A stretch of DNA of 64,000 bases, from positions 62,001 through 126,000 of the forward strand of contig NZ_JAHWGH010000014.1 in the NCBI RefSeq assembly GCF_019334305.1. The letters are read 5' to 3'. The stretch is from Rossellomorea orangium (GTDB lineage: Bacteria > Bacillota > Bacilli > Bacillales > Bacillaceae_B). Under the pieces are notes generated by a model. That model worked only from the letters and a program-made list of their open reading frames with translations. It was not told the DNA's origin and ran no database searches. The number at the start of each line of letters is the position of its first letter. Position 1 is the first letter of the stretch. Positions 51,501 through 59,473 of the stretch are shown one piece after another. Position numbers and translations under genes: made by a program.

Positions 51501-53129
51501 CACTCCAAGTTTTGCTTCTTTAAAAATCGTGATGGAGGACCCGATCTTGATCCATGGCTGTTCGATCCAGCCGAAGCCCGTTTCCCCCTCTATTCCCGGG
51601 ATATGTGTCAAAGCAGGCTGAGGCGAGGATCCAAGCGTGACATCGACCATCAATCCCGTTTCCTCTTCAATCTTTTTCGCCACTTTTTGAAGGGTCGCTT
51701 CACTTTCTTCATTGAATGTGTCGACTCCCTTTACGTTGACACGTATGGCCGATATGGGTTCATCCCCCAGAACATGCGACGCTGCCTCCAAGGTTGTCAG
51801 CATTAAAGGGGGCTTCGTCAAGAAGCCATACGGATTATTGGCTGGCTTCATATTGACGGGAGGATTGACGGGATCCCCCTTTTCGTCTATTACCCAACTG
51901 GCTTTTGAAGGAAAGTACGTTTCGACCGGAAGCTCGGTCAAAGGATCCTTTGAGATGTTCAGTTTCTGTGCATCAAAGATTCCGATATAATTCAATCTTA
52001 GCCGTGGCCAGCTTGAACTTTTCTCCCCGAACATCTCAACCGGGCGGTACGCCTGATCTACCGAGAGGGGAGAATCTTCAGGCAGGCTGTATGGCTCTAC
52101 TTCATAACTGAACGCCCATCTTTCCCCGAATGGGCTCGTTACAGGCTGATAGGTTACAGGAGACGGCTTTAATGCCATCCAGTTCATACCACCCATATCA
52201 TTTGCATAGCTTGGATTCATGACGGAGCTGACCACTTTCTCATGGGCATCTTCTGTTGTAAAACGTTTTTCCTCCACTACACTCCCTTTTTGCTTATCAA
52301 GGTATTCCTCTCCGCCATTTTTCTTTACTTTTTCCATCGTTTCACTTTGGCTCGCAGAATCAAAGTCCAGATCAAGCTTTTCCACGGTATAGTGTATTTC
52401 ACCATCTACAAATTCACGGTTGCTTAAAATAACCGGGATCGTTGTGTCTGTCAAGCCGGCATCCTGTGGCGTATCCATGACCTCATCTTGATCTGAGAAA
52501 TAACGGCTGCCATTCCCCTTGACCATGGCTCCATTGAGTCCAACAAGCTTTGCTTCCTGTTCCGGATCGATCCCCGCCACCAGGATTTCGGTCCCGTAAG
52601 ACAGACTTTCGAGAGTTCCGCCGACTCCGTACCCAGGGTCCATGCTGTATTCTCTTTCGCCTCCGATGGTGAAGTAGTAGTTCCCGCCGTCCACTTCATC
52701 CTTCGCTCCGGTCTTCACCACTTCCTCTTCCTTCAAACGGTAGATACCCGGTTCCGTTACGTCTAACTGCCCCATTTGGACATCATTGAACACATACCCC
52801 ATCATGGAGATGGGAGCTGCAATCTCGATATCTTCCAATTGTTTAATGGTTTCATATTGTTCGAGAGTAATGCCTCCGTCCAGTCCACTCAAGTAGTTCG
52901 GCTCCAGTAGATTCATCTCTTCCGTTACGCTTCTGGAATCAGGCGGCCTCACCACCATGTGATAAGAAGATTTCCACCTTTTTTGCAGTTCATTTACAAT
53001 GGTTCCATTATTCGTCTGCGTCATTCCGACGAGATAGCTGAGACCGACGCTCATTAATAAGACGCCGATGATCAACAGAATGAACCGCTGCTTGTTCCTC
53101 CACCACGTATTCCATATAAAACGGATCAT
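48576..53129 (-). CDS. FtsX/MacB-type ABC permease fused to an M1-family zinc aminopeptidase
   Basis: 1517 residues, far longer than an ordinary permease (400-850). Residues 1-36: first membrane helix; 36-530: large extracytoplasmic MacB-like domain; about 538-645: three helices with the KREFAVLLALGW loop typical of FtsX; about 695-845: four more helices with RQPEISVFKSLGW; a ninth helix near 872-890. Residues 900-1080 form a beta-rich linker. From about 1085 an M1 peptidase follows: exopeptidase motif NGDMEYSN (near 1355, in place of GAMEN), zinc site HEIAH (His1378, Glu1379, His1382) with Glu1401 in WLDESLTE, and a Tyr in YISTVYGKGPN. Counting helices puts the peptidase outside the cell. 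The ATPase gene overlaps the start by 4 bases. Function unknown; peptide signalling, export or nutrient use are all possible. Confidence 0.9.
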   Translation of the reverse strand: MIRFIWNTWWRNKQRFILLIIGVLLMSVGLSYLVGMTQTNNGTIVNELQKRWKSSYHMVVRPPDSRSVTEEMNLLEPNYLSGLDGGITLEQYETIKQLEDIEIAAPISMMGYVFNDVQMGQLDVTEPGIYRLKEEEVVKTGAKDEVDGGNYYFTIGGEREYSMDPGYGVGGTLESLSYGTEILVAGIDPEQEAKLVGLNGAMVKGNGSRYFSDQDEVMDTPQDAGLTDTTIPVILSNREFVDGEIHYTVEKLDLDFDSASQSETMEKVKKNGGEEYLDKQKGSVVEEKRFTTEDAHEKVVSSVMNPSYANDMGGMNWMALKPSPVTYQPVTSPFGERWAFSYEVEPYSLPEDSPLSVDQAYRPVEMFGEKSSSWPRLRLNYIGIFDAQKLNISKDPLTELPVETYFPSKASWVIDEKGDPVNPPVNMKPANNPYGFLTKPPLMLTTLEAASHVLGDEPISAIRVNVKGVDTFNEESEATLQKVAKKIEEETGLMVDVTLGSSPQPALTHIPGIEGETGFGWIEQPWIKIGSSITIFKEAKLGVSGVVGSVVAVAIVYVFSSNLIMMYARKREFAVLLALGWRPNQLSRLLLLEALILGSVVSIISWLIVGWFTVANDLETSVARVVLIGLIGLSIYLIGAVIPANLVRKIRPYEAMRSGEITVKQKRFVKSESLVGMAVNSMLSRWKRTILSVVSMGLPTGLLVFYLFITFRLKGVMYTTWLGEYVAMEVSSMHYVAMGIALTIAVLTTAEIIWQNVAERQPEISVFKSLGWKNGTVRMLVILEGLFSGVLAGIIGLIFAFAMVWTMYGDIPFVQLWMYGASLLIPVFTGVSAALLPARNAVNTPPFQGLTGTYSNDKRVEKQFKYVLVTVAAVMFLSVVALLGKGIPEGHKVETARVMSPEEQQGTVGETTAVFKPEKEKKEDIAMDTPLPFLKAKELAKKQAVVGERLDFDEQSILIEAPSQSPSGLKAKNKQQLITIPVSWDFKYSSDPYIDRISFKPGAYSLMDEKGKQHYPVETDVVNAVNYQAGRVKLPGKVTALLTFEVPEKYHRFLISGRVPDDHRDIVAELTEEDLNKSRHPYVLNETGIPQGASAEYNLKLKMDREKKWNVQADIKVTNHSGKDFEDIGFYFIPNAFSEENKPKFLESHAETNIGSIQSMGEHLSFSMEGNQLLIDLKEKLKPGESKTISFAYSMTLPKDGLRLSQKGEDFFLAQWYPMLATYHDGWDIQPFDPKGESYNTTYGNYEVSFETPEDYLVASSGVDARDETVSHGVMEGRSIRDFYIAFLNPGEWEQKTEKVKIGMYRNVELRAFMKKEGASITDDVLKKAADAYLFFHDSIGENPSNELDLIGNNGDMEYSNIVEISGDPNGYEHPLVHEIAHQWFYQGVANDPYRDAWLDESLTELLSAYYLAYAYKDEGKAFAFSNQVLSSEKPEPFLNTPLNEFEDNYISTVYGKGPNLLNEFFNDNGGRTEALNFLSAYYKEYQYKHVDSRTFAEFFEQYFDGSQEEFLDSWLK

Positions 53130-53818
53130 ACGGGTTCCACCACCCGGTCAGACACGATCCTGCCGTCCTTCATTTCAATGATTCGTTCTGCTTTTCCCGC
53201 AAGTTCGGTGTCATGGGTGACAAAGATGACCCCACACCCTTTTTCTTTGTTGAGGGAATGAATGATATGAAAGATGAGCTCTCCCGTTTCCGTATCCAGA
53301 TTGCCTGTCGGTTCATCGGCCAACAGCCATTGAGGCTCGTGGACCAATGCTCTGGCGATTGCTACCCTTTGTTGTTGACCACCTGATAATTGAGAAGGAA
53401 GGGAATGTAATTTATCCCCGAGACCGATTGATTCCAACAATTCGATTGCCCGCTCTTTTTTGTTATAGGGAACCTTCCTTGAGAAAAGAGGGGCCATCAC
53501 ATTTTCCATAGCCGTCATGGTCGGAATCAAATGAAACTGTTGAAAAATGAATCCGATGTTCTCGAATCTAAAATCCGCCATCTCTTTATGGGTGAATTCA
53601 GTGACATCTTTCGCTCCAAATAGAATCTTTCCATCCGTGGGCTGATCCAGCGTCCCGATCACACTCAATAACGTCGACTTCCCAGATCCCGATGAACCAA
53701 CGACAGAGACAAACTCACCCTTCTGAAACTCGGCAGACACCTGTAGCAAGGCATGCGTCTCCACCCCTTCACCCTTAAATACCTTCGAAACCCCATCGAC
53801 CTTGACCCCAATAGCCAT
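53126..53818 (-). CDS. ABC transporter ATPase partner of the permease-peptidase
   Basis: 230 residues, LolD/MacB/FtsE type. Walker A VGSSGSGKST near residue 41, Q-loop FIFQQFHLIPTMTAMENV, signature [15 protein letters not shown] near 144, Walker B WLLADEPTGNLD and FVTHDTELA. It overlaps the giant permease gene by 4 bases (ATGA), so the two make one complex. No solute-binding protein is encoded nearby, as usual for MacB-like mechanotransmitters. Confidence 0.93.
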   Translation of the reverse strand: MAIGVKVDGVSKVFKGEGVETHALLQVSAEFQKGEFVSVVGSSGSGKSTLLSVIGTLDQPTDGKILFGAKDVTEFTHKEMADFRFENIGFIFQQFHLIPTMTAMENVMAPLFSRKVPYNKKERAIELLESIGLGDKLHSLPSQLSGGQQQRVAIARALVHEPQWLLADEPTGNLDTETGELIFHIIHSLNKEKGCGVIFVTHDTELAGKAERIIEMKDGRIVSDRVVEPV

Positions 53819-53899
53819 TCCAAACCCCTCCGTTATGATTGTTTGAATTTTTTAACAATTATAACAGATATAATACAAATATTTCAAAATTACGTAAAA

Positions 53900-53964
53900 A
53901 GGGACGGACCTTAAAATCACCAGAATATCCTTCAGATATTCGGTGATTATAGGTCCGTCCCTCC
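53900..53964. repeat. dispersed AGGGACGGACC hairpin upstream of the ABC ATPase
   Basis: AGGGACGGACCT / AGGTCCGTCCCT outer arms enclose two further pairings, AATCACC / GGTGATT and AATATC / GATATT, around a 5-base loop, so nearly the whole 64 bases fold back on themselves. Unlike most copies it is not at a gene end: it lies 82 bases upstream of the ATPase start, or 173 bases past the GGDEF-EAL stop on the other side. Confidence 0.9.
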
Positions 53965-54075
53965 AGAAAAGATCATTTATCCAATACAGGTTTCGTTTAT
54001 GTAAAACCGTATATGATGAAATAGTTCCCTTTCATCCACATCCTTTAACCTGAACATAAGGAGATTGATCATACA

Positions 54076-54110
54076 AATGTCAGTTTAGGAGGTTCTCCTA
54101 AACTGACATT
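54076..54110 (-). terminator. perfect 16-base-stem hairpin after the GGDEF-EAL gene
   Basis: AATGTCAGTTTAGGAG - GTT - CTCCTAAACTGACATT. On the minus strand it lies 27 bases after the GGDEF-EAL stop and is followed by TTGTATG, so it is likely the terminator, though the T-tract is short. Confidence 0.7.
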
Positions 54111-54136
54111 GCTCTCTCTTTCACGGCATAATACCC

Positions 54137-56365
54137 CTATTGGTGTAAAACATCCCCAGAAAGTTTCCTTCCCCGTAAAAACGTCTCCAGTTCCGATGCC
54201 GGCAGGGGCCTGCTGAAATGATACCCCTGCCCAATCTGACAGCCATTCCGATTCAAAAATGACACCTGCTCTTCCATTTCGATCCCTTCTGCGATAGTCG
54301 TGAAATTCATATTCTGACTCATGTCTATGATGGCTTTTACAATCGAGACCTGATTTGAACTTTTCACAATATCATCCACGAACGATTTATCAATTTTAAT
54401 ACAATCGATCGGTAAATGTCTTAGATTATTTAATGACGAGTAACCCGTTCCGAAGTCATCCATGGAGATGATGACCCCCAACTGTTTTAACCTGTTAAGC
54501 ACGGTCGTTGACCTTTCAAAGTCCTGCATTATACTCTCCGTTATTTCAAGCTCAAGACGTTCAGGCTCGAAAGCGAGATTCTGCAACGTATCTTCCACCA
54601 TTTCAACAAAACCATCATCTTTGATCTGCCGGACAGATATATTCACTGCAACGGGAACAACACCCAATCCATTCTCTTCCCACTCCTTGCTTTGCTTACA
54701 CGCCTCCCGCAGAACCCACTCACCGATCGGAATGATCAAGCCTGTCTCCTCCGCCAGTGGAATGAATTCAGCTGGAGAAACCATTCCTAATACTGGGTGC
54801 TCCCAACGGACAAGTGCCTCTACACCGATGATTTCAAAGGTCTTCAGCTCGACTTTCGGCTGGTAATGAAGACTTAATTGGTCGAACTCCAATACCTTTC
54901 GCAACCCATTTTCAATATCCATATTCCTTGAAGATACTTTCTCAAGTTCAGGATAGTAAAATTGGTAATTGTTCTTGCCACGGTCCTTCGCTAAATACAT
55001 GGCCGTGTCTGCATGCTTAATTAAACTTTCCTGGTCTTTTCCATCTCTCGGATACATGCTGATCCCGATACTCGGGGTCACGAAAAATTCCTGTTCCTCG
55101 ATGACGATCGGATTGGTGAACCGCTGTAGTATTTCTTCTGTCGTAGCTGCAACCAATGATTCATCCACATTGGAAAGGATGATGATAAATTCATCTCCTC
55201 CTTGCCTAAATACAATCCCTTTACCGTCTATCACAGCTTTCAAGCGGATGGCTACCCTCTCTAAAATGCTGTCTCCAGTAGAATGACCTTTTGTGTCATT
55301 GATGACCTTGAATCGATCTAAATCAAGAAACAAGATGGCCATGGATTGCTCCGGATAATCATATAAAGAGCCGCTCAAATATTGCTTGAATTTATTCCGG
55401 TTTGGAAGTCCGGTTAACGAATCGTAATACGCCATGGCATGAATCGTTTTCTCCGCTTTCTTCCGGTTCGTAATGTCCCGGCCCACCAATTGTATAGCCA
55501 TCCTTCCCCCATACAAAATTGGCATGGCAGATATCTCCAGTTCAATTTCATCGCCATTAAGCCGGGTAATGGTCAATTCAAATCGTTCTCCTGAAGTCGA
55601 GCCTTTCGTCTGTTCTCTTATTTTTTTAATATTTTCAAGACTTGTAAACCGGGAAACACTCTTGTTTATAATATCTGTCGGGTTATCTGCACCAATCAAC
55701 CTGCTTCCAGCTTCATTGATATAATCAAATGTCTGATTACTGATCACCGCAATGATATCCGGTGACAATTCTACTAAACTGCGATACTGATCTTCACTTT
55801 CCTTACGGTTAGTGATATCAAATAATACACTGGTAAAAGAAATCATCTCACCATGCTCATCCAGGGTGGGGATTCCTCTATCCTGTATCCAGCGGACCTG
55901 GCCATCCGGTCTTATGATCCGGTAAATACTCACGCATGCCTGACCAGAACCAAGATCCTCAGCCCTCTCGTCCAGCACCTCTTTATCGTCTGGGTGGATC
56001 ACTTTCTTCCAGAGAAGAGTGTCCCGGTAGAAGTCATTCAATGGATATCCATATAAATTCTCAATTCCCGGTGTGATCAATAAAACATCCGATTTCATAT
56101 CATGAGACCAGATGGCAACATCGAGTGTTTCAAATATGCTGTTTAAATTTTTATTACTCTTGGATAATTCCTTTGTAGCGCTCCAATTCCCTCTAAAAAG
56201 GGAATACAATAAAGCCAGCATACACAGCACTAATCCTGTGTGGAGAAATATTGACCATTCCCCATTTGAGTGTTCATTTGTTTTCCATGAAAAATCAAGA
56301 ATTTCTAAAAAGATCATTGTGATAAAAAGTATGAAGACGGTTTTCTTATTTTGTATAAAAAACAT
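54137..56365 (-). CDS. membrane PAS-PAS-GGDEF-EAL cyclic-di-GMP protein
   Basis: 742 residues. Two N-terminal helices (about 9-25 and 40-58), two PAS domains with PAC-type ends (about 70-190 and 195-310), a GGDEF domain with an intact GGDEF at about residue 390 and MAYYDSLTGLPNRNKFKQYL at its start, and an EAL domain (about 485-735) with VEALVRWEHP, ITESIMQDF, DDFGTGYSSL and KIDKSFVDD. Both halves keep their key residues, so it may make and break c-di-GMP; the EAL side often dominates in such Bacillus proteins. AGGAG precedes the ATG. Monocistronic. Confidence 0.93.
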   Translation of the reverse strand: MFFIQNKKTVFILFITMIFLEILDFSWKTNEHSNGEWSIFLHTGLVLCMLALLYSLFRGNWSATKELSKSNKNLNSIFETLDVAIWSHDMKSDVLLITPGIENLYGYPLNDFYRDTLLWKKVIHPDDKEVLDERAEDLGSGQACVSIYRIIRPDGQVRWIQDRGIPTLDEHGEMISFTSVLFDITNRKESEDQYRSLVELSPDIIAVISNQTFDYINEAGSRLIGADNPTDIINKSVSRFTSLENIKKIREQTKGSTSGERFELTITRLNGDEIELEISAMPILYGGRMAIQLVGRDITNRKKAEKTIHAMAYYDSLTGLPNRNKFKQYLSGSLYDYPEQSMAILFLDLDRFKVINDTKGHSTGDSILERVAIRLKAVIDGKGIVFRQGGDEFIIILSNVDESLVAATTEEILQRFTNPIVIEEQEFFVTPSIGISMYPRDGKDQESLIKHADTAMYLAKDRGKNNYQFYYPELEKVSSRNMDIENGLRKVLEFDQLSLHYQPKVELKTFEIIGVEALVRWEHPVLGMVSPAEFIPLAEETGLIIPIGEWVLREACKQSKEWEENGLGVVPVAVNISVRQIKDDGFVEMVEDTLQNLAFEPERLELEITESIMQDFERSTTVLNRLKQLGVIISMDDFGTGYSSLNNLRHLPIDCIKIDKSFVDDIVKSSNQVSIVKAIIDMSQNMNFTTIAEGIEMEEQVSFLNRNGCQIGQGYHFSRPLPASELETFLRGRKLSGDVLHQ

Positions 56366-56481
56366 TCATTATTCTCCTGAATATAAATTCTTTCTTCCCA
56401 AGTGTACTATTTATGGGTTTCATTCTCAATATAAGTAATAATTACCTATCAAAAAAGACCAGCACCCCGGCTGGTCCTATC

Positions 56482-58182
56482 TTAATATGATACACCTGTA
56501 CGTGTATGTGTCTTCTTGAATTCATTTATATCAGGATCAAAATAATCTTCCTTAAAAGCAGGGACGAACTTGCCGTCCTTCAAGTAACCCGAACCCCATG
56601 TCGGATCGAGGGTCACCCACTCTCCATCCAGCTTCGCTTCTACCCACGCATGCCTTCCGGGAAAAATTCCTCCCGCCCTGCCTTCCACGAATCTCGCTTC
56701 GATATCACTTGATCGGAGCATGGCAATTGCCAGATACGCATAATCCTGGCATACACCTGTCTTGGATTCCAGTGTCTTCAGTGCACTATCATCCCAGTTG
56801 AAGTCATCATTTTCATACTTTTCAACATCATAAGAAACATTCTTTGCGACATAATCGTAGATGGCTTTCGCCTTATCCCTGTCATTCGTTTTTCCGTCTG
56901 TGACGGTTTCCGCCTGCTTCTTGATTTCAGGGGAGTCGGACTGTACCCCACGTGAAGGCAGGAGATCCCTTTTATCTTCCCCTGTGGATTCCACCTCAAA
57001 CTTTGCAAAACCAAAGAACCTGAAGTAGTCGCTGTTTTCTTCCTTGATTTCAGGTACGCTGAGGGTCACCTCATATGTACCCGGTCCAAAGCGAAGGTAA
57101 AAGGAATCATCAAACGTGAAATCCTCAACGGGAATCACATCAAGCGCTTCATCCTCACCCTTTTTCGTGGTGATATAAATATGGGTGGTTTCAGGTCCGA
57201 ATTCCACCTTAGGATCGATGCTTCCTTTGACTGTATATTGCCCGTCAGACTCCTCGCCCCCAAATTGTGGTGATTCAAGGGTCACACCACGCTCACGATA
57301 AGTCTCTGAATAGTCGATCGGACTCATGACACGATCAGATTCATTATCGATGAGGAGTGTTGTCGCAGTCTGGTAGTAGTTGTCACGGTCTCCATCAGGA
57401 ACGAGCACTTCAAGCTCATGTACCCCTTTTCCATAAAACAGTGGGACATCATAATTAAATTCCCCGTTTATTACCGGGATGACATGCTTCCAGTTTTCTG
57501 AATCCTTCTTTAGTCTTAGCATGATGGTATCTTCATCTGAAAGGTTTCCAGCCTCACCTTTTAGAGAGAAGATTTCATTCCCCTTAACAAAGCTTGATTT
57601 CGTGTCCAAAGTCATTTCCGCATCCTGTCCAAATGGTGTGAGGGTCACATCCCTCTTGGTCTCGGGATTCACATTATGAACTTTAAAGGAAGCGGTATCG
57701 TAGTAGTAATCCTCACTGTCCTTGCTAGGAAGCTGCACAGAAACACTGTATTCCCCTTCGCCATTGAAAAAGTGAATGTCCTGTTTAAACGTTCCATCTT
57801 TAATCGGTGTATAGTATTCGAGCTGTCTTCCTGCAGGACCTTCTTCGCTCGCCCTGACCTTGATCCAGGCAAAATCAGATTTCAGGTCTTGATACTTCTC
57901 GATTTCCCCGTCTATGCTCACCTTCCCATTCGCTGCGAATTCTTTATACGTCGGTTCATTGATGGTGACACCGAGCTCCTCGCTGTAGGATGTGAGTTTA
58001 AGAGGTTCCTGCTCTCCGATTTCTTCGTTCTTCTTCTTTACTTCCTTTTCATACGGAACTTCTTCTTTTTGATGCGCCTTCGTTTCCTCACTGCCGGCAC
58101 TCGAGTCACTGCATGCCGTCACCAGCAACAAACTGGCAACCACACTCATCAACAAAACCCAAAACGACCTTCTATTCTCCAT
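56482..58182 (-). CDS. transglutaminase-fold lipoprotein
   Basis: 566 residues. Signal peptide with lipobox LLVTAC (lipid Cys near residue 24) and an acidic/lysine-rich spacer. Three related beta-sandwich segments of about 110 residues each follow (VTINEPTYKEFAANGKVSID; MTLDTKSSFVKGNEIFSLKG; VTLESPQFGGEESDGQYTVK), then a transglutaminase-like core from about 435: Cys in KTGVCQDYAYLA (near 477), His in GRHAWVEAKL (near 508) and Asp in VTLDPTWGSGY (near 524), the full catalytic triad. Probably acts on proteins or peptidoglycan stem peptides outside the membrane; which reaction is unknown. Confidence 0.85.
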   Translation of the reverse strand: MENRRSFWVLLMSVVASLLLVTACSDSSAGSEETKAHQKEEVPYEKEVKKKNEEIGEQEPLKLTSYSEELGVTINEPTYKEFAANGKVSIDGEIEKYQDLKSDFAWIKVRASEEGPAGRQLEYYTPIKDGTFKQDIHFFNGEGEYSVSVQLPSKDSEDYYYDTASFKVHNVNPETKRDVTLTPFGQDAEMTLDTKSSFVKGNEIFSLKGEAGNLSDEDTIMLRLKKDSENWKHVIPVINGEFNYDVPLFYGKGVHELEVLVPDGDRDNYYQTATTLLIDNESDRVMSPIDYSETYRERGVTLESPQFGGEESDGQYTVKGSIDPKVEFGPETTHIYITTKKGEDEALDVIPVEDFTFDDSFYLRFGPGTYEVTLSVPEIKEENSDYFRFFGFAKFEVESTGEDKRDLLPSRGVQSDSPEIKKQAETVTDGKTNDRDKAKAIYDYVAKNVSYDVEKYENDDFNWDDSALKTLESKTGVCQDYAYLAIAMLRSSDIEARFVEGRAGGIFPGRHAWVEAKLDGEWVTLDPTWGSGYLKDGKFVPAFKEDYFDPDINEFKKTHTRTGVSY

Positions 58183-58260
58183 GTCTTCCTCCTCAAATTT
58201 CTTACCATACTACATCTACGAACCACACAAAAAATGGTTCCTCATACTATTTTCCTATTC

Positions 58261-58327
58261 AGAGGGACGGACCTTAAAAGGGATTAAATTTAAAAAATAT
58301 CTGTCGCGTTATAAGGTCCGTCCCTCA
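58261..58327. repeat. dispersed AGGGACGGACC hairpin, 3' side of a GNAT gene
   Basis: AGAGGGACGGACCTT / AAGGTCCGTCCCTC arms with a 36-base AT-rich interior lacking extra pairing. Ends 7 bases before the GNAT stop codon (leftward gene). Confidence 0.88.
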
Positions 58328-58332
58328 CCATT

Positions 58333-58839
58333 CTATATCTGTTTATAGTAGAGGATGGTCGCCTCTAATTCCCCAAAGGGTGAAGCGGCGTAGTCCGGGA
58401 TGCGCCCTCCTTGAATGTATCCCATGGATGTATAGAGATGGTTGGATGGCGCACCTTCAACTGTATCGAATATGAGCAAGGTCCGTCCCTCTTTTTTCGC
58501 TCTGTTCTCTGCTGCCTGCATGAGTTTTTTGGCGATGCCTTTTTGGCGGAAGTTGGGGTGGACCATCATTTTGGCGATTTCGGCTCTGTTTGTTCCGTTT
58601 TGTTTTGTGCAGAGTTGAAGTTGTACGGTTCCCGCCATGGCCCCCTCTATCCAAGCCACAAATAGTATCACGTGGGGATTGAGGGTTCCCCTCCAGAAGT
58701 CTGTTGCGTCAGCCGGAGATAAGGGGGATAAAAAACCAATCGATGCCCCGTCATCCACCACCGTCCTTATCAGGTCGGAAAGCTCTTCTAATTGCTGTTC
58801 TACCGTTGTCAATTCCTCAATGTAAAACTCCATTTTCAT
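58333..58839 (-). CDS. GNAT-family N-acetyltransferase
   Basis: 168 residues from ATG 58839 (AGGGTGG, 6-base spacer). AEIAKMMVHPNFRQKGIAKKLM is motif A with the acetyl-CoA loop; LLIFDTVEGAPSNHLYTSMGY is motif B. The pattern resembles acetyltransferases acting on small toxins or amino compounds. The gene carries an internal exact copy of one arm of the dispersed repeat at 58478-58492, in frame as EGRTLL. Confidence 0.88.
   Translation of the reverse strand: MKMEFYIEELTTVEQQLEELSDLIRTVVDDGASIGFLSPLSPADATDFWRGTLNPHVILFVAWIEGAMAGTVQLQLCTKQNGTNRAEIAKMMVHPNFRQKGIAKKLMQAAENRAKKEGRTLLIFDTVEGAPSNHLYTSMGYIQGGRIPDYAASPFGELEATILYYKQI
58478..58492 (-). repeat. intragenic arm of the dispersed repeat in the GNAT gene
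   Basis: Minus strand AGAGGGACGGACCTT is identical over 15 bases to the arms at 58261. Here it is coding. The family normally has a basic helix end and a beta strand at this place, so the residues are plausible. Confidence 0.6.
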
Positions 58840-59025
58840 CACGTTCCACCCTCACTTCATTTTGATCATACGTACTGCCTGTAGAGTGATTTTCACCACT
58901 AGACTCCTTGTAAGCTACTATTCTACCTTTCCAAAGACCCAGAATCCCCCACTTTTATTCATATACCTCAAATTATATCGGCAATCCGGCCAACACTCTA
59001 ACTTTTTTTGGAAAATAACTTAAAT

Positions 59026-59071
59026 TGTTATACATATAGTAGAACAAAACTGTTATACTATATATATAACA
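59026..59071. promoter_or_regulatory. two tandem YtrA-type operators before the gntR gene
   Basis: TGTTATA-N7-TATAACA (59051-59071) is a perfect inverted repeat; a second copy TGTTATA-N7-TAGAACA (59026-59046) lies exactly 25 bases upstream. The proximal site contains the likely -10 (TATACT), so binding would block transcription. Confidence 0.75.
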
Positions 59072-59089
59072 AAATGAGGAGGTGAAACT

Positions 59090-59470
59090 TTGTTTATCCA
59101 AATTGAACCTCAATCGGATACACCTATATATGCCCAGGTACGGAATGGGATCATGGAAGGGATTGTCAGGGGAGAACTGACACCTGGAGACATCCTTCCC
59201 TCTGTCAGGAGCCTTGCCGGTGACCTTGGTGTGAACATGCATACAGTGAATAAAAGCTATCATGAATTGGAAAGCAAAGGGATCATCCGGATTGTGCCGA
59301 AGTCTGGCGCCGTCATCTGCTCGCCTTCTGAGAAGATTCCGACCCAAAGATTAAACCAGATTTCAGAAGAACTGCGTCCGGTGCTAGTGGAATCCCTTGT
59401 CGCTGGCATGAACGAAAAGGAGATCACTGAATTAGTCACGTCCATCATACTAAACGTTAAGGGGGAGTAA
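59090..59470 (+). CDS. GntR-family regulator, YtrA subfamily
   Basis: 126 residues from TTG 59090 (GGAGG with an 8-base spacer). N-terminal winged helix IQIEPQSDTPIYAQVRNGIM, LPSVRSLAGDLGVNMHTVNKSYHELESKGII; the short C-terminal helical tail is YtrA-like. It should bind the two operators upstream and repress its own operon, which includes the DUF1648 membrane gene four bases on. Confidence 0.9.
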   Translation: MFIQIEPQSDTPIYAQVRNGIMEGIVRGELTPGDILPSVRSLAGDLGVNMHTVNKSYHELESKGIIRIVPKSGAVICSPSEKIPTQRLNQISEELRPVLVESLVAGMNEKEITELVTSIILNVKGE

Positions 59471-59473
59471 CAA

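Larger units (their letters stand above)
53819..54136. other. gene-free interval with two hairpin elements
   Basis: No gene seen. It contains the ATPase promoter region (AT-rich, 53840-53890), a dispersed hairpin and a perfect 16-base-stem hairpin, both listed separately. Confidence 0.6.

Noticed and set aside
48576..53129. Giant frame as two genes fused by error
   Set aside because: The join is a continuous frame with a ninth helix and a beta-rich linker giving a sensible topology, and no ribosome site or start was noticed at the junction.
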